A stretch of DNA of 35,574 bases from VRUE01 sp046733315 (lineage in GTDB: Bacteria; Actinomycetota; Thermoleophilia; Solirubrobacterales; 70-9): the NCBI GenBank assembly GCA_046733315.1, contig JBKPOV010000109.1, positions 1 to 35,574 of the forward strand. The letters run 5' to 3'. Both the position numbers and the translations under genes were made by a program. The stretch's first letter is position 1. Each line of letters opens with the position of its first letter. Of this stretch, positions 6,636 to 14,194 are shown one piece after another. Under the pieces are notes generated by a model, which did not search any database, was not told the origin of the DNA, and worked only from the letters and a program-made list of their open reading frames with translations.

Positions 6636-9485
6636 TTAACAGCCGCTCACCTTGAGCGGCAAGTGGTTGTTCTTGACCTTCTTGCCGTTCTGCCCTTTCA
6701 TGCTCATCACCGAGGACAGCGGGCCTTTGCAGAGATTGCGGGAGTTCTGCAGCAGGCCCTTCTTCTTGCCGCCCTTCATGCGCAGGACGAACTTGTTCAC
6801 CGCCACGTCGGGCGTGTTGTTGAACACGGTCTTGATCCCTCCGTTCTTGGAGCTGATCACACCGTAGAGCTGAATGTTCACCTGGCCGCGCAGGTCGGCG
6901 ACCAGATCAGGCAATTCGTGCTTGGAGGAGACCAGGTATACCGGCCCCTTCAACTGCTTTTTCAACAGCGGGCTCTTTGCTGCCGCGTGCCCATAGATGG
7001 CCTTCTTCGGACAGTTCCGCGAGGCCAGCTGCGGTTTCGTGCACACGGTCCCGATGTTCCCCTGATCGAGGAACAGCGCATGTGGCAGCGCCAGGGCGCT
7101 GCGCAACACGTTGGCATCGCCCTTGCGGGTGGTCAGGACCGCCCGCAGCTTCGGGTGCTTGGCCCGAGTCGTGTTGCCCTTGGCGAACAGGGTTGTGCTG
7201 AGGTGTGGCTTGAAGCCGAGCTTCTTGCACTTGCTCGCCCTGTACGGCGCTGACACTTTGTAGCTGCTCCACCTCGCCGGGTCGGTCGGATCGCCGCCAC
7301 CCCCGTTGAGGAAGCCGGCCGTTGCCTGCTTCCTGCAGTTCGTCGGGTTGAGCATGAACTTCTTGCGATTGACGTTGACGTTGACGGCTCGTAGGTCCAG
7401 CTTGACGCCGCCGAAGACATCCGGAATAGCATCGGACACCGCGTTGACCTGGGCGGTTTTCGGATTGACCTTGAGCGCCACGCGAACGACGACCGTGCCA
7501 AGGTCAAATGGCCCCGATACCGCCGGGGTGATCGTCGCCATCGAGAGCGGCGCGCCCTTGTACGGCCCGGCGAGATAAGCGTCTCCGGCAAGCGTCACCG
7601 GATTGCCGCCCGTTCCCGCGGTAGTCGAGGTGGATCCGATCCTGCTCTTGCTCGAGCAACTCGGATTTGCCTTCTCGTCGATCCCGCTGCTTGCCGCCGC
7701 GGCAGCCAGGGCGGCCTCGGAGCAGTAGGGGATGTCGGACAGGTTGCCAGTCAGACCTTTCGGCAGCGTCACGTCGACGCGCTTTAGCTCCTGCTGGCCG
7801 TCCGGCCGGCCGATGTGGACCTTGAACGGGCTGTACTTGCCGGCCGTGGTCTTATTGGACTTCGCTGTGTAGTTAGGCGCGAACTTCCGGGCCGCCAGCG
7901 TCGTTGGGCAGGCGCCGCCGGTCGGATCACTGGAGAGCGCGAATTTGCTTTCCGGATGTCGCGTCGATTTCGGAGTCGACCACGGTTCCATCGTGCTGGT
8001 CGTGGTTGCCGTCCCACAGGTCGGTGGGCTGCTCACCACTCCCTTCGGATCGTCGAGGTGGATTTTCACCGAGGTGAAGGGCACCTGCGGCGTTTCGGCG
8101 AATGTGGTCGTCAACTGACCCGTTTTCGGGTTGGCTTTGGTGTTGCCGATCAACCGGGCCGAGATGCCGTACCGGGCCGACTCCGCGACGACGAAGATGC
8201 GGAACTCGTTGCCGGACTCCGGATCGCGGCTGAGCTGCTGGCCGAGGTACGCCGTGCCCTTCAAGGCGCCAGCGGGCAGCGGTGGCGTCTCCACCTCAAC
8301 CGAGCCGATTCGCGACGCCGCGGGGCATGCCACCGGGTTGCGGGTGCCCTTGCCGAACTGCGCATCGGTGCACGACTGCAGGCCGTTGGACGCCGATGGA
8401 TTCAGTCCCATCCCCTTGGGAAGGGTGATATGGGCGTTGCGCAGATGCGACTCGCTCTGCGTTTCTCCGCCGGTGATGAACGGCAGCGTCGTGGTGATCG
8501 TCGGCGTTGCCGGTGAATCGACTTTGTCGGTACCGGGCGCAACGTTGATCCCGGGATCGAACGGGACTGTGTTGCAGCCGGTCTGGGTCAGGCCCTCCGG
8601 CAGGGAGAGGTCCGACCCGAACGGGGTCGCGCTCGCGGGGAAGTCCGCTTCCGGCAATGCCACCGACTCCGCCCGCAGATAGGTCGTGTAGATGCCCTCA
8701 TACGGGGGCAGCTGCGAGCTGAAGCAGGTGGTCGGGGTGGTGATGTAGGTGCCGTTGCCGGCGCGGCCGAAATTGACCAGGCGGCTTTTCCAGCTTCGGG
8801 TTCCTGGATTCGGATCCGGCAGGTGGATCGTGAAGCTCTCGTGGTAGTCGCTCTCCCAGGCGACTTCGGTATTGAGGTAGACGATTTTTTTGCTCGCCGG
8901 CGTACTGCCGATTTTGAAGCCGAATTTGGCTGGTTCGCCGAAGTCCGGGACCATGTTGTAGAGGGGCACCTGGGTGACACCCGGGATGGGCGGGACTTCG
9001 GCTCCGTTCGCTATGACCTTGAGGGTCAAGCGCTCTTCGCCGACCTGGCTCGCCGGCGGACAGCCTGGAAGTTCGGTGGGTCCAACGGGGGTATCGAACT
9101 CAGCCTGCGTGCATTGGGCAGTCGCCTGCGGATTGACGGTCAGACCGGGCGGAAGATCGACGCGGATCGTTTTCACTGGCCCGATTGGACGGGATGCAAA
9201 GACGCCGGGAGAAACTTCAAATTCTTCCTGCTTGACGATGTACTGCGTGAAGCCGATCGGGGGGTGACCCGCGGCCACTCGGAAGAACCTGGTAATCGGG
9301 TCTTCCGGCTTGCACTGGTTCGCGATCGGATCTTCGGTGCAGACGCCTGCTTGGAAGCCGTCGTTGACCGTCGGCGGGTCGTGTTGCGGTTCGATGATGT
9401 CTCCGGTGTCGGCCTGTGCAGCCGGCACCGCAACTACAAGCCATAGGGTGGCCATCACCACATAAGCGAGCAAGCGCCTAGCCAT
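6636..9485 (-). CDS. large exported protein built of about four internal repeats
   Basis: This is a 949-residue secreted protein. Residues 1-25 form a signal peptide (basic MARR, hydrophobic core, AQA cleavage site). I see about four ~140-residue units beginning near 106, 351, 569 and 797. The first part of a unit has LPxGLxxN, then a Cys, then CPxxSxIG and a GxAYL strand. The second part has NPKTGQ (or NGGIKT), then TPxVPF and L..NPxxC. The cysteines recur at matching places and could form one or more disulfides per unit. There is no enzymatic motif and no C-terminal anchor; the C-terminus is Lys-rich and ends in Cys. The start ATG (9483-9485) has GAGGAG upstream. Surface or matrix structure is a guess. 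Confidence 0.75.
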   Translation of the reverse strand: MARRLLAYVVMATLWLVVAVPAAQADTGDIIEPQHDPPTVNDGFQAGVCTEDPIANQCKPEDPITRFFRVAAGHPPIGFTQYIVKQEEFEVSPGVFASRPIGPVKTIRVDLPPGLTVNPQATAQCTQAEFDTPVGPTELPGCPPASQVGEERLTLKVIANGAEVPPIPGVTQVPLYNMVPDFGEPAKFGFKIGSTPASKKIVYLNTEVAWESDYHESFTIHLPDPNPGTRSWKSRLVNFGRAGNGTYITTPTTCFSSQLPPYEGIYTTYLRAESVALPEADFPASATPFGSDLSLPEGLTQTGCNTVPFDPGINVAPGTDKVDSPATPTITTTLPFITGGETQSESHLRNAHITLPKGMGLNPSASNGLQSCTDAQFGKGTRNPVACPAASRIGSVEVETPPLPAGALKGTAYLGQQLSRDPESGNEFRIFVVAESARYGISARLIGNTKANPKTGQLTTTFAETPQVPFTSVKIHLDDPKGVVSSPPTCGTATTTSTMEPWSTPKSTRHPESKFALSSDPTGGACPTTLAARKFAPNYTAKSNKTTAGKYSPFKVHIGRPDGQQELKRVDVTLPKGLTGNLSDIPYCSEAALAAAAASSGIDEKANPSCSSKSRIGSTSTTAGTGGNPVTLAGDAYLAGPYKGAPLSMATITPAVSGPFDLGTVVVRVALKVNPKTAQVNAVSDAIPDVFGGVKLDLRAVNVNVNRKKFMLNPTNCRKQATAGFLNGGGGDPTDPARWSSYKVSAPYRASKCKKLGFKPHLSTTLFAKGNTTRAKHPKLRAVLTTRKGDANVLRSALALPHALFLDQGNIGTVCTKPQLASRNCPKKAIYGHAAAKSPLLKKQLKGPVYLVSSKHELPDLVADLRGQVNIQLYGVISSKNGGIKTVFNNTPDVAVNKFVLRMKGGKKKGLLQNSRNLCKGPLSSVMSMKGQNGKKVKNNHLPLKVSGC

Positions 9486-9630
9486 TCGTGTCTCCTCATT
9501 CGCATTGACGTAAACCCAGTCCCTGCGCATGGCGCTTCATCTCTCCGCGCCACTAACGGTACAGAGTGCTACCCGTCGGCTTCATGGGAGCAAACCTGCG
9601 GACCACCCGCCGGGCCGCAGGCAGTTCTCG

Positions 9631-9723
9631 CTAGGGCGTGCGACCGATCCAGAAAATGCCGGCGATCGAGGCCGTGGCGATCAGAACCAGGGCTATGTCA
9701 GTCCGCTGCTCCCTATCTGCCAT
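9631..9723 (-). CDS. possible 30-residue single-helix membrane peptide
   Basis: A short frame in the 335-bp gap after the exported protein encodes MADREQRTDI, then a hydrophobic helix ALVLIATASIAGIFWI, then GRTP and a TAG stop. The layout, a charged N-terminus, one 16-20 residue membrane helix and a short basic tail, is that of bacterial small membrane proteins. TAAGGGTGA directly upstream resembles a Shine-Dalgarno site. No homologue is known to me. The rest of the gap (9486-9630 and 9724-9820) shows no gene and presumably holds the promoters of the flanking genes. Confidence 0.35.
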   Translation of the reverse strand: MADREQRTDIALVLIATASIAGIFWIGRTP

Positions 9724-9820
9724 TTCACCCTTACAACACGGTTAGCGGGGGAAAGATGCTGTCCCTAGCGGGCTAGACACCGCCAGGCTTGCACCGCCGC
9801 CGAGCGGGTAGAGCCAGGGC

Positions 9821-10672
9821 ATGGCTACGGACACGAGGGATGAATCCAAGCGGACGGATGAACGGTCGCGGGCCCTCGTCGTTGCCAATGAGGCGGTCGC
9901 CGGCGCTGAGCTGCGGGAGGGGCTGATTCAGCAGCTTGGCGATCGGATCGGGGAGGTCTTCGTCGTCGTTCCGGCGATGCCGGATTCCGGCGTCAAGTAC
10001 ATGCTCGGGGACGTCGACGGTGCGATTGAGCCGGCCGAAGAGCGCCTGCGGCGCACTCTTGAGGAGCTGCGCGGCGCCGGGATCAGCGCCGATGGCGAGG
10101 TCGGCGACTCCGACCCGCTCCTAGCGATTCAGGACGAGCTGCTCAAGTTCCATCCCGACCAGATCATCGTTGTCGCCCACCGCGACCAGGATGGCGCTTT
10201 TGCCGAGAAGGGCCTGCTCGAGCAGGCCGAACGGGATCTCGAGATGCCGGTGACCGAGCTCGTGGTCGACAAAGCAGGCGAGCCGCACGTCCTCGACGTC
10301 GAGCACACGAGGGCCGGAGCGGGTCGCAAGCGCGGCTGGCGCCTCTCGGGAAACTGGCCGCCGCTGACCCGCCAGCACATGTTTAGCATCGCCGTCGCTG
10401 TCATCGGCACCCTGTTGCTGGGGGTGCTTGCAGCCGAGGCGGTCGGCGATGCGAGCGGCCACGACCTCGAGGAAGGCCGACTCGACGCGGCCGCCGCCGC
10501 GACCGTCTTGATCGCCACCGCGATGGCTCTGCTCAACCTCGCCCACGTCGTCGGGCTCTTCCTCTTCCAGAGCGTCGGCTATGAGGGGATGTGGAGTCGC
10601 TTTTTCGCGCGCATCAGCCTTGTCGGCACGCCGATTGCCGTCGTCGCGGCAGTGATCCTGGCGTCCGTCTAG
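9821..10672 (+). CDS. USP-like domain fused to a three-helix membrane region
   Basis: This is a 283-residue protein. Residues ~15-160 look like a Rossmann-like alpha/beta domain of the universal stress protein type (ALVVANEAVAGAELREGL, VFVVVPAMPDSG, DQIIVVAHRDQDG, MPVTELVV), but I cannot see the ATP-binding GxxGxxG(S/T) signature. Residues ~185-283 contain three membrane helices (MFSIAVAVIGTLLLGVLAA; AATVLIATAMALLNLAHVVG; VGTPIAVVAAVILASV). The cytosolic sensor domain would thus be held at the membrane. The start ATG at 9821 follows AGCCAGGG. Its last 4 bp overlap the convergent gene at 10669. Function is unknown. Confidence 0.75.
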   Translation: MATDTRDESKRTDERSRALVVANEAVAGAELREGLIQQLGDRIGEVFVVVPAMPDSGVKYMLGDVDGAIEPAEERLRRTLEELRGAGISADGEVGDSDPLLAIQDELLKFHPDQIIVVAHRDQDGAFAEKGLLEQAERDLEMPVTELVVDKAGEPHVLDVEHTRAGAGRKRGWRLSGNWPPLTRQHMFSIAVAVIGTLLLGVLAAEAVGDASGHDLEEGRLDAAAAATVLIATAMALLNLAHVVGLFLFQSVGYEGMWSRFFARISLVGTPIAVVAAVILASV

Positions 10673-10983
10673 TCGTCGAGCTTGTCCCGCTCCGGCGCCT
10701 CCCAGCGATCCTCGGCTTCGGGATCCTGAGAAGGATGCGGTTCGCTCGTACTGATGCTGCCGGTGGGCGGATGGGGTTGGTCGCCGAACGGGCTGCCGTC
10801 GGGATCCGGCGGGTCGCGCGGGTCCTCGCGCTTGTCGTAAGGATCGGGCCACTCGGTCGGGTCGGGATCCTCGACCGGATTGCTGAGCACTTTGTGCGGG
10901 TGCGGGTCCTTGGAGAGATCGCCGGGTTCGCGGTCGGGCCTTTTGCCCTCGGAGTCGCGTGGATTGGAGCCGTCTTCTTCCAT
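10669..10983 (-). CDS. Pro/Asp-rich disordered protein
   Basis: This is a 104-residue, very hydrophilic protein dominated by Asp, Glu, Pro, Ser and His, with no hydrophobic core; it must be largely unfolded. The central segment NPVEDPDPTEWPDPYDKRED and the end PHPSQDPEAEDRW recall short acidic proteins I associate with actinobacteria, though no function is known. The strand and frame are supported because the frame is open and compositionally uniform, although third-position GC bias can produce similar artefacts. It converges on the USP-like gene with a 4-bp stop overlap. No clear ribosome site precedes the ATG at 10983. Confidence 0.5.
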   Translation of the reverse strand: MEEDGSNPRDSEGKRPDREPGDLSKDPHPHKVLSNPVEDPDPTEWPDPYDKREDPRDPPDPDGSPFGDQPHPPTGSISTSEPHPSQDPEAEDRWEAPERDKLDD

Positions 10984-11259
10984 GAAACGCTCGCTACCCG
11001 GGGCTACGCAGGCGAAAACGGTTGGCCAAAGGAAACCTCGTCGCGCCTGGTGTTTGGACCTTTGGGACGAGCGGGTAAGAGAGCGTCATGCGTCGAGAGA
11101 CAACGTCCAGGACAGCCTCGCGGCCCCGCCCTGTGCCATCACTGGCGCGGACGATCGAAACGATGAGAATGATCCGCGCTCGCACGATCCGCGCGGAGCT
11201 CAGTCCTGAGATCGGCAGAACTCGCGGCGCCGGGCAAACTGCCTGACGCCGCGACCCGC
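10984..11259. other. 276-bp gap without a convincing gene
   Basis: No RNA gene or strong coding signal is visible. A 52-codon frame on the plus strand, 11088-11246, begins with ATG after AAGAGAG and encodes an Arg/Thr-rich peptide (MRRETTSRTASRPRP, then TIETMRMIRARTIRAEL). It may be real but has no supporting feature beyond the ribosome-site-like bases, so I leave it unannotated. Confidence 0.3.
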
Positions 11260-11742
11260 GTGATCGCGGTCCTCGCCGACACCCACATGCCGAAGGGGCG
11301 ACGGCGGCTTCCCGAGAGATGCATCGAGATCCTTGCCTGCACGGAGCGCATGATCCATGCCGGTGACCTGACCAGTGTCTCCGTGCTCGACGAGCTCAGT
11401 GCTCTTTGCCCGACGATCCACGCGGTCCACGGCAATGTCGATGAACCTGCACTACAGCGGGGGTTGCCCGCCACGCTCGAAGTCGAGCTCTGCGGACGGA
11501 CGGTTGCGGTTATCCACGATGCGGGACCGGCGCAGGGCCGGCTTGCTCGTATGCGCTCACGCTTCCCGAACGCGGATGCTGTCGTGTTTGCCCACAGCCA
11601 TCTCCCCCTGCACGAAGAGGACGACGGCTTCCAGATCTTCAATCCGGGCAGCCCGACCGAGCGCCGGCGCACAGCGCGATGCTCGATGGGGCTGCTCAGC
11701 TGCGAGGGCGGGCGGCTCGTTTTCGAGCACGTTTGGCTCTGA
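11260..11742 (+). CDS. metallophosphoesterase, YfcE/MJ0936-type
   Basis: This is a 160-residue cytosolic two-metal phosphodiesterase of the calcineurin-like superfamily. Metal-binding motifs appear in order: LADTHMPKG (D-x-H), IHAGD (G-D), VHGNVDE (G-N, with Asp where many have His), VIHD, and the C-terminal AHSHLP in place of GHTH, followed by FNPGSPTERR, the NPGS mark of this small subfamily. Family members hydrolyse model phosphodiesters; the natural substrate is unknown. The start is a GTG at 11260, chosen because it begins the first strand (VIAVLADTH); no clear ribosome site precedes it, so a slightly longer form is possible. The 3' end overlaps the DUF892 remnant on the other strand by 47 bp. 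Confidence 0.85.
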   Translation: MIAVLADTHMPKGRRRLPERCIEILACTERMIHAGDLTSVSVLDELSALCPTIHAVHGNVDEPALQRGLPATLEVELCGRTVAVIHDAGPAQGRLARMRSRFPNADAVVFAHSHLPLHEEDDGFQIFNPGSPTERRRTARCSMGLLSCEGGRLVFEHVWL

Positions 11743-12137
11743 CGACACGCTGATCCCTCGGGATGTCCTCTGAGACGACCGCCCCGGTCAGCGCTTTGAT
11801 CTGCCCCTCGAGGAACTTCGCCATCCGTTCCTCCTCACGCCTGATCCCTCTGGCAAGTTTCGCGGTCTCGGCGTCGCCAACCTTCTCGGCGAGGATCTCA
11901 ATGGCCAGATAGGTCGCGATCTCCTCGTGCTCGTTGAAGTACTCGGTCTTGGCGTTCTTCAACATTTTCTCCTGCTCGCCGGGTGCCGCGCACCATGTGC
12001 AGCGGGCCCTTCGCGGCCGCCATCGCCTTGCCAACGGCGGTCTGCGTTTTCTGCCCTCCGCCGCCGAGCTTTTTGATCCGCCGCTCTACCTCTTTCGCGT
12101 GCCGTTTGGTCTCGCGCAGATTGCCGTGTACAGCCGC
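11696..12137 (-). pseudogene. DUF892 (YciE/YciF-type ferritin-like) remnant, truncated and frameshifted
   Basis: Two frames together give one DUF892 protein. Upstream part (to about 11984): AAVHGNLRETKRHAKEVERR, then GGQKTQTAVGKAMAAAKGPL and HMVRGT. Downstream part: GEQEKMLKNAKTEYFNEHEE, IATYLAIEILAEKVGDAETA, ending in a basic tail. Removing one base from the GGG at 11981-11983 joins them exactly at RGT-GEQEKML. The first ~45 residues of the family, including the first ferritin-like helix, are absent: the upstream frame meets the TGA of the MerR gene without a start. DUF892 proteins are four-helix stress proteins. The truncation favours real decay over a sequencing slip. Confidence 0.7.
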
Positions 12138-12203
12138 CTGGGATACCCGACCCCGCCTCCCGGTGAAACCCGGCGCGAGCCGCGGGGCCGGGACGCGATC
12201 GAT

Positions 12204-12947
12204 TCAGCCCTTCCGCTTGGCCATGCGCTCGAGCTGCTTTCCGAAGGCCTTCTCGACTGCGTCGGACATCGTCATCCGGTAGACGGCAACCAGCGCCTGC
12301 ATTGAAAGCGGACGCAGCTGATCGAGCGCGGCGCGGACCTCCGGCCAGCGCTCTTCCGGATAGCCCTCCTCTTCAAAGGGCTTCCAGATGTCTTCGAGGA
12401 AGAGCCTGACGAACTCGTGGGAGACGGACTTGCAGCGGCTCTGCACCTTGGCGATCACGACGAGGGCGTGATCGAGCGGCACGCCCGTCGCCACGACGCC
12501 CTCGGCTGCGTCCAGCAGCGACGGAAACGGCGCCTCGAAGCGATCGTCGCCGATCGCGACGAGGGCTCCGGCGTCGATCGCCCGCTTGAGCGCGTCGTCG
12601 ATCTCCGTGCCGAAGCGATCCGCGAGCTCCTCGCGAGTGAAGGTCTGGGATTCCTCGCCATCGAACTCGTCGAGCGCCCGCTTGAACGAGAGGAACTGCT
12701 CGGCGGGCCCCAGGTTCTGGCTCAGCAGGCGCTCAATGCCCTTGAGGTTGAAGCCATCGGCCTGCAGCTCCTGGATCATCCGCAGCCGATCGAGGTGCTC
12801 GGGCCCGTAGTAGCCGACCCGGTCGCGCACCTCTGGGGCCGGCAGCAGCCCGCGCGCACGGTGCGAGCGGATGTTGCGCACGGTCATCCCGGTCTCCGCG
12901 GCGAGCTGTTCGATCGTCAGGTCGTTCTGGGACGTGGTGGTCGCCAT
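12204..12947 (-). CDS. MerR family transcriptional regulator
   Basis: This is a 247-residue regulator. The N-terminal winged helix-turn-helix is clear: LTIEQLAAETGMTVRNIRSH (residues ~10-29), RARGLLPAPEVRDRVGYYGP and HLDRLRMIQELQADGFNLKG. The remaining ~160 residues form a helical domain without the metal-binding cysteines of MerR or CueR, so a small organic or lipid ligand is more likely. It diverges from the ferredoxin reductase and desaturase genes, and the 111-bp gap between them carries an inverted repeat. I infer that it controls that pair and itself. The start ATG at 12947 is the first in frame and lies 9 residues before the HTH. C-terminus basic (MAKRKG). Confidence 0.87.
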   Translation of the reverse strand: MATTTSQNDLTIEQLAAETGMTVRNIRSHRARGLLPAPEVRDRVGYYGPEHLDRLRMIQELQADGFNLKGIERLLSQNLGPAEQFLSFKRALDEFDGEESQTFTREELADRFGTEIDDALKRAIDAGALVAIGDDRFEAPFPSLLDAAEGVVATGVPLDHALVVIAKVQSRCKSVSHEFVRLFLEDIWKPFEEEGYPEERWPEVRAALDQLRPLSMQALVAVYRMTMSDAVEKAFGKQLERMAKRKG

Positions 12948-12985
12948 GTGTGAAACCTATCACTGAAAGACGGCGCACTGTTTGT

Positions 12986-13007
12986 CGTAACGGCATTTGG
13001 TGTTACG
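12986..13007. promoter_or_regulatory. candidate operator, inverted repeat CGTAAC-N10-GTTACG
   Basis: CGTAAC at 12986-12991 is the exact inverse complement of GTTACG at 13002-13007, with a 10-nt spacer. It lies between the MerR start (12947) and the reductase start (13059), 52 bp before the latter. MerR-type operators are inverted repeats of this size placed in the target promoter. Which promoter it sits in cannot be told by eye. Confidence 0.5.
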
Positions 13008-13058
13008 TTGTCTTCCGGCACGGGTATTGCTGCCAGACACCCAGGGAAGAGGAGGAGC

Positions 13059-14168
13059 ATGAGTCCGACAGCCACAGCCACAGCGCCGTCCCGCCGCCGC
13101 GGAATCCCCGGCCGGCGCCTGCTCGACAGCATCGCCGGGCCGCACGGGATCGATCGCTATCTCGAGCAGATCAGCCCGACCCTCGTGATTGGCGAGTGCA
13201 GGGCTGAGGTGGTTGCGGCCAGCCACGGCACCGAGGACAGCGTCACCTTGAGCTTGCGAGCCAATCGCGCCTGGGGAGATCTCCGCGCCGGCCAGTTCGT
13301 CCAGGTCTCGGTCGAGATCGACGGCGTTCGCCACACCCGCTGTTACTCGCCGGCCTCCCCGGAGGGCTCCGGCCGCGATCTGGAGATCACGGTCAAGCGC
13401 CACCCCGATGGGCTGGTCTCGAACTTCCTCGCCGACCATGCCCGGGCGGGGATGGTGATCGGTCTCTCGCAGGCCGACGGCGACTTCCACCTCCCGCAGG
13501 CGCGGCCCGGCTCGATCCTGCTGATCGGCGGCGGCAGCGGCATCACTCCCCTAATGGCGATCCTGCGCACGCTTTGCGCTGAGGGATACGCGGGAGCGAT
13601 CGCGCTGATCCAGTACGCGCCGGACCCGGATCGCACGATCTACCGCGAGGAGCTCGACCGCCTGGCAGCCCAGAACCCGAACTTCAAGCTGACTCGCTCC
13701 TACACGCGAGCGCCCGGCGCCGGCGAGCTCGATGGCCACTTCAGCCCGGCCCACCTGCCCCAGACGGATCCCAACTTTGCCGCCGCCGAGACCTTCGCCT
13801 GCGGGCCGCCTGCCCTTTTCGACGCGGTGCGGGCCACCTGGACAGACGGCCTCGAGCAGCGGCTGCACGTCGAGAGCTTCGTCCCGCCCAGCCTGCTTCC
13901 CCTCGGCGAGCCCGGCACGGGCTCGATCCGCTTCGCCGGCTCGAACCTCGAGGTTCAGAACAGCGGCGCCTCGATCCTCGAGCAGGCCGAGCAGGCCGGC
14001 GTCCCGGCGCAGTCGGGTTGCCGGATGGGGATCTGCCACACCTGCACCTGCCGCAAGCTGAGCGGCACCGTCAAGAACCTGCTCACGGACGAGGTCTCCG
14101 CCTCACCCGACGAGGAGATCCAGCTCTGCGTCTCCGCTCCGCTCAGCGACCTCGTAATCGATCTTTGA
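13059..14168 (+). CDS. ferredoxin reductase with C-terminal 2Fe-2S domain
   Basis: This is a 369-residue flavo-iron-sulfur reductase of the ferredoxin-NADP reductase type. An FAD domain (RCYSPAS, the FAD-binding RxYS mark) is followed by an NAD(P) domain (LLIGGGSGITPLMAIL; CGPPALFDAV) and a plant-type 2Fe-2S domain with Cys321-x4-Cys326-x2-Cys329 and Cys357 (SGCRMGICHTC..LCVS). It would pass electrons from NAD(P)H to the diiron desaturase encoded 26 bp downstream. The arrangement matches the mycobacterial Rv3230c-DesA3 pair. The ATG at 13059 was chosen because GAGGAGGAG precedes it directly; the upstream open frame is not protein-like. Confidence 0.9.
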   Translation: MSPTATATAPSRRRGIPGRRLLDSIAGPHGIDRYLEQISPTLVIGECRAEVVAASHGTEDSVTLSLRANRAWGDLRAGQFVQVSVEIDGVRHTRCYSPASPEGSGRDLEITVKRHPDGLVSNFLADHARAGMVIGLSQADGDFHLPQARPGSILLIGGGSGITPLMAILRTLCAEGYAGAIALIQYAPDPDRTIYREELDRLAAQNPNFKLTRSYTRAPGAGELDGHFSPAHLPQTDPNFAAAETFACGPPALFDAVRATWTDGLEQRLHVESFVPPSLLPLGEPGTGSIRFAGSNLEVQNSGASILEQAEQAGVPAQSGCRMGICHTCTCRKLSGTVKNLLTDEVSASPDEEIQLCVSAPLSDLVIDL

Positions 14169-14194
14169 ACCGACTTTCAACGAAAGGCAACTCA

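Noticed and set aside
11088..11246. 52-codon Arg/Thr-rich frame
   Set aside because: Only a weak ribosome-like sequence supports it; composition is that of random GC-rich DNA.
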